Shown piece after piece: positions 57,897 to 64,000 of a stretch of DNA of 64,000 nt; positions within the stretch are counted from its first letter, which is position 1; every line of letters begins with the position of its first letter. Made by a program: the position numbers and the translations under genes. This stretch comes from Isoetes taiwanensis (lineage: Eukaryota > Streptophyta > Lycopodiopsida > Isoetales > Isoetaceae): the NCBI GenBank assembly GCA_021234155.1, contig JAJEKV010000064.1, positions 1,242,001 through 1,306,000 on the forward strand, in the 5' to 3' direction. The notes under the pieces were generated by a model, which searched no databases, was not told the origin of the DNA, and worked only from the letters and a program-made list of their open reading frames with translations.

Positions 57897-59459
57897 TAAT
57901 TTTCTGTGCTACTAATCGCGGGCTATTTTGATCCTTGCCCTTTTCTGACCACTGACACTTTTCACGTTTCTGCTTTAGCTCTTCTCAAGCTTGATATTTT
58001 CTGGGTTTGTGTCTGCCTTCATTTTGGCGTGCATACAAGGAAGGATCTGTTATAGGTGAAAGATATCTGGTGCACACTTTCAGTATATCAGAATGTGTTC
58101 TATATCTGTTTCTGTTGCAGAAGCGAGAGAATCGTGGGTCATCTCAATTTCAAGGCTCATGACCAGTAATTTTTCATGATCTTACCATATGGTATCTAAT
58201 GTTCATCCATGCTAGAAGGCAGTACCAGATTCTGCCAGATTTTACCATGCTCTTGAAGCCCTTGCTCTTTCAATTATGCATTATATTGGAAGGAGAATTG
58301 GAAACACTTCTGAAGAGGCATTTTTTCTGTACTGCTGTTCAAAGCTGAAATACAGCTCCACACATGAGGTTCGAGTGAGAGGAACCAATTGTTTTGTCTT
58401 TTGGAATGCAGGAACCTGCCATTGTTTCTTGTCAATTCGCCTATGTAAATGCCACCCGATCAATTATAAAAGAATTCGCGCATGTGGAATTCTTTCCTTG
58501 TGAATTTGTCTTAAACCTGTCTGGATGAATTGCCATAATAATAATCGATTTATAGGGGAAACTACCAAAATACTCCTGTAACTTTATGTATTTACCATAA
58601 TGCCCCTACAAATATCAAAATTACTATAATGCCTTACCATAATGCCCCTACAAATATCAAAATTAGCCTTGGCGCAAAAAATACATTGCATAAAATAAAC
58701 ATACAAATAAATTACCGATTTGCCCCTGCACACCAAGCCTAATTACCAAAGTACAATACCCCTATACACCAAACTTGATTACCAAAATAACCTTACTTAT
58801 CAATTTTAATCAATCTATACATCACACTTAGCAGACCCTGCCTGCACTTTTACGGCAACCTTCAAGCTTGCACCAGATTAAAGGGGTGATCTAAACAATA
58901 TCCCTATTACTTCTAGAGCATTAGAAAAAAAGTGGGGTCTTTTGATGTCCCCATAAGCCTATTTTCCATTCTATTTTATCTCATGTTACTTATTTTTTCA
59001 ATTGGAGTCTATCGAGGTAGCCCAAAATAAATCCAATTTATGGTAGTATGTATATCCCATGAAATGTTGCCACGTTGCATAAAAAAAAATCCTCCCCGAA
59101 ATCCTCCCGATGAACAAAATCCTTCGAGCTTGCGTGTTCCGATTTTGCCCTCGTGCGACAGATTCGAGTTCCTTCTGCCTTCCTGTGTACTGCTACCCAA
59201 AGATTCAAGGTTCGTGATCTAAAGGAATGCAATTATTTCTCTCCAGTTCCTCTGTTCAGGTGAGTCAGATTTACCCTACAAGAGTTCTAGTTTTCTGTTC
59301 TATAGGTAATCTGATTTAAATTCCATTTCCCACATACAAGAGTTCGAAATTTTTGAATCTATTTGAACCCTGAATTTGAATTCAAATTTCCCACACATAA
59401 TTAGATATATAGGAGTGATGGATCCCAATGGGCAAATTTTCGGTCCTCTGTTCTTACCA
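57897..59459. other. 3' flank of SUVH and unassigned sequence
   Basis: The first few hundred bases are probably the SUVH 3' UTR. At 58594-58667 a 31-bp block (taccataatgcccctacaaa) is tandemly duplicated within pyrimidine-rich taccaaaataccc-type sequence often seen in plant TE ends. No gene recognised. Confidence 0.45.
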
Positions 59460-60016
59460 TGGTTCAGCTTAGAATTACTCTTCCATCAAAAGAATATGGA
59501 AAGCTAAGCAGTACTACAGCTGGGCAGCAAGGAAAGAAGGTTGATTTGAATGCGTTGCGAATGCGCGGGGCTAAAAATTATGATATTTGGGCTGTAGGAT
59601 AATTATACCCACGAAATCCTTTCACAGGAAAGCATCCTGATTTTAGTTGTTTAACAGGGCTTATCAAGTTTGTGTGTGAAGGAAGATCAGGGCTATTTGG
59701 CTACTGCGAGAGCATGGCATGCTATAACATGCAATTGGCCAATCATATTAGGGATCTTTCATATTCTTTGCAGCAGAAAGAAGTAGACATTTGCAATTTG
59801 AAAAAAGAAATGAGAGAGAAAGAAAAATCAATCTGTCAATTAGAAAAGAGAGCTTTGCAATTAGAAGAAGATGTTAGAATGATGGAGAATGCAGTAAAAC
59901 AAAATAATAGCAAAGTTTTGGCAGCAAGTGATGCAAAGAAAAATAAGGCACAAGTATGTCTCCTGCAAAAAAGGTTAGAGAGGTTAAAGCATGATTTCAT
60001 TAATTGGATAAAATAA
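59460..60016 (+). pseudogene. Coiled-coil ORF, probably transposon-encoded, interrupted
   Basis: Begins ATGGTTCAGCTTAGAATTAC (MVQLRITLPSKEYGKLSS), with a stop at about 59599. A second open frame at 59672-60016 encodes a long heptad coiled coil (LQQKEVDICNLKKEMREKEK, KRALQLEEDVRMMENAVK). The last residues (DFINWIK) come from a TIR element end inserted at 59987, so the real C-terminus is missing. No function can be named. Its orientation, convergent with the DUF7869-type gene, resembles the arrangement in the 4546-11588 element. Confidence 0.4.
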
Positions 60017-60045
60017 CGCAATTTTGAGAATTTTGAGCACACCTT
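59987..60045 (+). mobile_element. End of a second copy of the 18551-type TIR element
   Basis: AAGCATGATTTCATTAATTG and the following 38 bases match the left end of 18551-20103, including ttttgagaattttgagcac. No matching right end was found by eye. Confidence 0.7.
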
Positions 60046-61270
60046 ATTTGCTCAAGCGCGAATACTTTCACCTAGTACTCGACCCCAACAAACATGAGGT
60101 AATTAACATACACATATACATACAAATTTTGTGTTATACTTGTACGTGTACATGACACTCGTATAAGCTCAATAATGGCCCTACATTGTACGCCAATAAT
60201 TCACATCAATAATTTTACTTCACTATAAAAACGACTTCACGAGGGGGTAGAGGCCATTCATCTTCCATGGCTTCCTCGATGCCTCGCCCGTCGAGCACAT
60301 CCGCTCTTTCAAGTGTTACTTGAGCTACAACGATGCGGGCTAATGCGCTAGAAATAGCGTTAAAGATCCATGGCTCTTATCTAAAGCCGATGGACTGCTA
60401 GTGCTTGCGGGAAGCTCACTCGCGTTAAAGTCCATATTTATGGCTTCCCCGATCGAGAGATCTATGAGTGAATGGCATCACGAGCTTTGATGTTGATGAC
60501 GAGTGAATCTGCACCGCTAATAATGTAATAATGACATGGGTACCTAATAACTAAGTAAGGATGTAATAGCATTCGATTAAGGATGTAATATCAATGCATA
60601 CTTTAACCGAGTATATTGTAACAATGTGCTATCCCACCTCCACTTGTTCGCAAAAGCCGTCATCATTGAATTCAATCATAGCTAAATTCGTCAAGCAAAC
60701 ATGTTTTGAAACATACGCATATTAGTACGCATACATATATCCATATACGAAAGATGTATTATACTTGTATTTATACAACGGTCTTATACACACGAGCAAT
60801 AATGGCAATCAAGTCTACCCCAATAATTCACCTCAATAATTCTACCTCACTATAAAAGCTTCTCACTTCGGGGCTAAAGTTCATTCCTCTCCCATGGATT
60901 ATTTGCCTTCATCAATTCACCACATCGAGGCGATCAAGTGTTCAATGAGCCACTCGATCTTGTTGGTTGCCTAGACAGCATCTTCTTCTTGATCCCTACC
61001 GCGAAGAAAAGCTTTGGGCCGAGATTCGTTGCCTCACGTCAATTAGTGTAATGATCCATCTGATTTGGCTTCCTGGAGCGAATGAGCTATGAGATATCGG
61101 GGATCACTACTACAGATCCCCGAAGATGAATGAATCACCGCTTTAGCATTGTATAGTGTAAGAGCTCTTGTGTTGAGATGGAAAACGCAGAGCGTAACAA
61201 ATAATAACTAGTCTATTGTAACTTTCATGTTATGAATGATATAGTAATTATGTAAAAGAGCATTGCATAC
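60046..61270 (+). repeat. Tandemly duplicated TATA-bearing segment, spacing about 630 bp
   Basis: 60115-60280 and 60747-60900 share ttatacttgta, ataatggc, caataattcac, tcaataattytac and cactataaaa, then cattc followed by an ATG (60270 and 60893). The short frames after each ATG (13 and 26 residues) show no domain. It may be a duplicated promoter or LTR-like remnant. Confidence 0.5.
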
Positions 61271-61271
61271 C

Positions 61272-63600
61272 TCAAGAGTTCTCATCATCGCCCTTAGCTT
61301 CTTTAGCCACTAATTCTTGCAACCGAGCCCGAACACTACTGGGATCACCATCGACAATGGCCTGGTCTCTACGGCCCAACCATAGTCTATTGTTTTCAAA
61401 GGTTGGTAGCCATGGGTCATTAGTATTGGGTCTCCAATTCTTGCTCCAAAGAATCCCTATACCGCATTGCATATGAGGTTCCCTTTCTGGCAATAGGTTC
61501 AAACCAAGAGACAAACACCTCTTCGTAATGTGGGAGATTAGGGTCCTCTATTGGGTCCTCTTCGGCAAAACCCATCCATGTCGGGCAGTTATCATGTGGT
61601 CTGATTAGCAAGAGCATTCCCTTCTTGACACCTTGGTAGGGGTCGAATATTTCAACTGGGTTCTTGGGTCTACCCGAGAAAGGCCCAACGTAATGAGATG
61701 CTTCAATGTGCTCATCCACAAACACTCTTTCGGGTTCTTCCAATGCACTTTGCCTGGTGCTGGGCCAGAAATCCTGAATGAGAGCTCTACCGGGCTGCAC
61801 GTCACCAAGCACTCGCAACAAGGTGGACCAGTAGTCAATAACTTCATTCATATATGTGTTGGACCATAACTTATCGCCAGCTCTAGAAGCTCTTAATGCA
61901 CCTATATCTTTCAAGCTCCCATATGGCTGCAGGACCTTAGGTGACCCTCTCGGAATCATAGGTAAACCTTGGGCATCCTCCTTCCACATTCTGATTCCCT
62001 TTTCAGGGAGCCACTCCCTATGCCCTGGCCTCATCTTGTAGAACATTAGTGGCCATCCATCCTTCATGCAAAACTTGAAGAGTAGAGGTTCCAAGTGACC
62101 ACATAAACGGTCCTTCTTATCAGGGATAAAACCTTTCACGAATTCCTTCCAATCAGGAACCTCTGTCACAAGGTAAGGCGAAGGAGCCTTTGAACTACAC
62201 TGCCTGAAGAGTTGCATAAGCTCCGGAATAGTCAATGCATCTGATCTTCTCATTAGAGTAGAGTAGTTTCCAAATAGGGCATCTATGTCATCGTGGGTGT
62301 GTCCAACCATCATGAATCCCAGCTGCACTTGATCAAATACACCTAACCAAACCAAGTATGACAAGTAAGAGAAAAGATATCTATTCTTATTCGACTGAAA
62401 GCAATTATCTAGTCGCAAGTAAAGCCTCCTAGGCAACTTGTTTGCTACCATGGGGCCTTTGATAGGAGGCATAAAATCATTTCTACTGCCATTCATCATT
62501 TTTGTCCTGAGGTTATCTGTGTTTAAAATTGCTGCACCCCCAGCTTCGGCCAGACGATCGATTATCTCTCAAATGGCCCCAATTATCCTCGATTTATTCT
62601 CCAAAGTCTTCAAGGTATGATTCAAGGATCCCACATGAAAATTAGAATCATCGTGGCCGGAGGTCCGGTGAGAAGTGGCCCAAGGCACCTATACCATGGT
62701 CGTGCATGAGAGCACCTGTAACACCGACCTTCACGTTCACCCTCCATACGACTTTGCTAGCTTCTCTAGACGAGGGACCATGGTCTTATTCTGATCCATC
62801 TTATCATGTATAATGGTTAAAGCGTGCTCAGGAGATCTATGCGACAAAGCTCTCCAGGACCAATAAAGGCTCCTGCAAGAAATCTGGGCCGTCATATGCG
62901 ATTTCCTCTCTATTGCAAGTACCCTTCTTTCGCTTGGATCTCTCGGTCTTAGCAAGCTTTTCCTTTATGACAATACAGTGTTTACACTTGGAAAATGCTA
63001 TCTTCTTAGCTATTGATACCTCCTGAATGATTCTCTTTCCAAGCGCATTTAAATGACGAAGGAGAAATATGCTTGCCCATCTCTCAGAACGGAAATATCT
63101 ACTTCTTGGTGTATATCCTTCTTAGTCAAGACAGAAGGTAGCCTCTTAACATTTTGTTCTGCTACCCTCGCCGTAATTTTCGAGCGGTGTGGCATCGTCT
63201 CTACAGCGTTTTCATCTATGAACATAGATAGCATTAAAGATTGCCACCCAAAGTATGAGACCTTGGCTTCTTAGACCCAAAAGATTTCCGTGCTCGGCAA
63301 TTCTGCGGGCCATCATTGAAGAGCTTCTTCCACTTGTAAAAAGTGGAAATGGGAATGCCATAGGCTTTATGCCATGCTTTCACGCACACCGCTTGTTATT
63401 CAACATCGGTTCTTATGGACTACACCATTTTCGTGAGCAAAGATCTAGCATGTTATATGCAAAAGTTGTGCGCCCGAGGACTTCATGTTCCAAAAAAAGG
63501 TTCTCATGCAAGCTATCTCCCTGGATGTAAAATTTGCACAAAGATCGTTTCATGCAAAGACAGTTGATGACCTGAAGTCTAGAATAGCCTCAAAGACTAG
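61272..63600 (-). pseudogene. DUF7869-type DDE transposase-like gene, decayed
   Basis: Read on -: a Cys-bearing helical stretch near 63030 (IAFSKCKHCIVIKEKL), then SPEHALTIIHDKMDQNKT (first acidic motif), broken frames at about 62737-62520, then LYLRLDNCFQSNKNRYLF (second) and LGFMMVGHTHDDIDALFG (third) in the ORF 62499-61420. The C-terminal 250 residues are a conserved tail (FIPDKKDRLCGHLEPLLF, HYEEVFVSWFEPIARK). A frameshift at about 61420-61510 leads into the last frame ending at 61272. The motif order LDN..NKNR and GHTHDDID is characteristic of the DUF7869 family, thought to be transposon-derived. Upstream sequence to about 63600 contains weakly matching N-terminal frames. No TIRs were identified within the window. 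Confidence 0.7.
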
Positions 63601-64000
63601 TTTTTCTTTCACATTTACTCTGTGCTGGGCGTGTTCTGGGTCTCCGATTGACCATGCTGTAAGGTCTCTTTTTGGTGATGCCAATTTCGGGTCTAATGGA
63701 GTAAGGTTCATTCTCCACATCCTTCTCCTTCACCGCAACCACAAGAGTAGAAACTGGAATGTTATCAACGAGCACGAGGGCTATGGGCCATCTCACAAGG
63801 TCATGCAGTTGGGGCATTTCTGCACAGGCCTGGCAGCGCATAGAGATCTTTTCAGGCATTGGAAAAATGTTCATGATAGTAGCAGCTATCGAGCCTTCCC
63901 CTAACTTCACGTCAGACACAGCATGGTTTGGATCGGCAAAAACGATAACACCATAGGCATAAGCCATGTAGCAGCATTCATGCATGAGTGTGCACGCCTT
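63601..64000. other. Window end, unassigned open frame
   Basis: The - frame 63590-63985 is open for 131 codons (ADPNHAVSDVKLGEGSIAAT) but matches nothing I recognise; a + frame overlaps it fully. It may be the N-terminal part of the transposase-like gene or chance. Confidence 0.3.

Overview
The window is eukaryotic nuclear DNA from a land plant with a TE-rich genome. The evidence is a SUVH-type histone methyltransferase (SRA, pre-SET, SET, post-SET), a CRINKLY4-like receptor kinase fragment, GT-AG introns, Ty3/gypsy chromovirus and Ty1/copia remnants, two LINEs and several TIR transposons. The mix would suit a large-genome fern or other seed-free plant, but that is inference. I see no rRNA, tRNA, CRISPR array or bacterial-style operon. 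The only gene that looks intact and host-like is SUVH at 55137-57896; nearly everything else is mobile DNA, mostly decayed and partly nested. Layout: 1-3001 is the 3' end of a chromovirus (integrase tail, chromodomain) with its 3' LTR (1438-3001). 4546-11588 is a 7 kb TIR transposon with two convergent gene sets: a broken DDE-type transposase on + (4905-7834), and on - an accessory set with a coiled coil plus RING-like finger, an AT-hook-like segment and an FCP1/NIF-type HAD domain (8322-10805). 11687-11945 is a roughly 41-bp-period array of imperfect palindromes. 12290-14635 is a second 3' end of the same LTR family as the first. 15285-16065 holds copia integrase remains. 17388-22480 is a minus-strand LINE split by a 1553-bp TIR element (18551-20103, TSD TAAT). 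24041-31247 is a second minus-strand LINE whose 5' part is inverted, as twin priming would produce, flanked by a roughly 20-bp imperfect target duplication. 31271-34206 holds palindromes and degenerate tandem repeats. The main object is 34461-54208, a 19.75 kb TIR transposon with a perfect 30-bp TIR and a 4-bp CATA duplication. It carries a divergent gene pair. On - is a spliced four-exon gene (SAM-like and DUF8039-like regions). On + is a decayed CACTA/EnSpm-like (CMC) transposase. The two are separated by four tandem copies of a roughly 685-bp repeat and begin with homologous leader exons in inverted orientation, so they may share a duplicated promoter. An intron of the - gene contains a captured fragment of a CRINKLY4-like receptor kinase. 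Both ends carry subterminal repeat arrays. About 0.9 kb to its right is SUVH, with a foldback MITE in between. From 59460 to the window end lie a coiled-coil ORF interrupted by a TIR end, a tandemly duplicated TATA-bearing segment, and a minus-strand DUF7869-type transposase-like gene.
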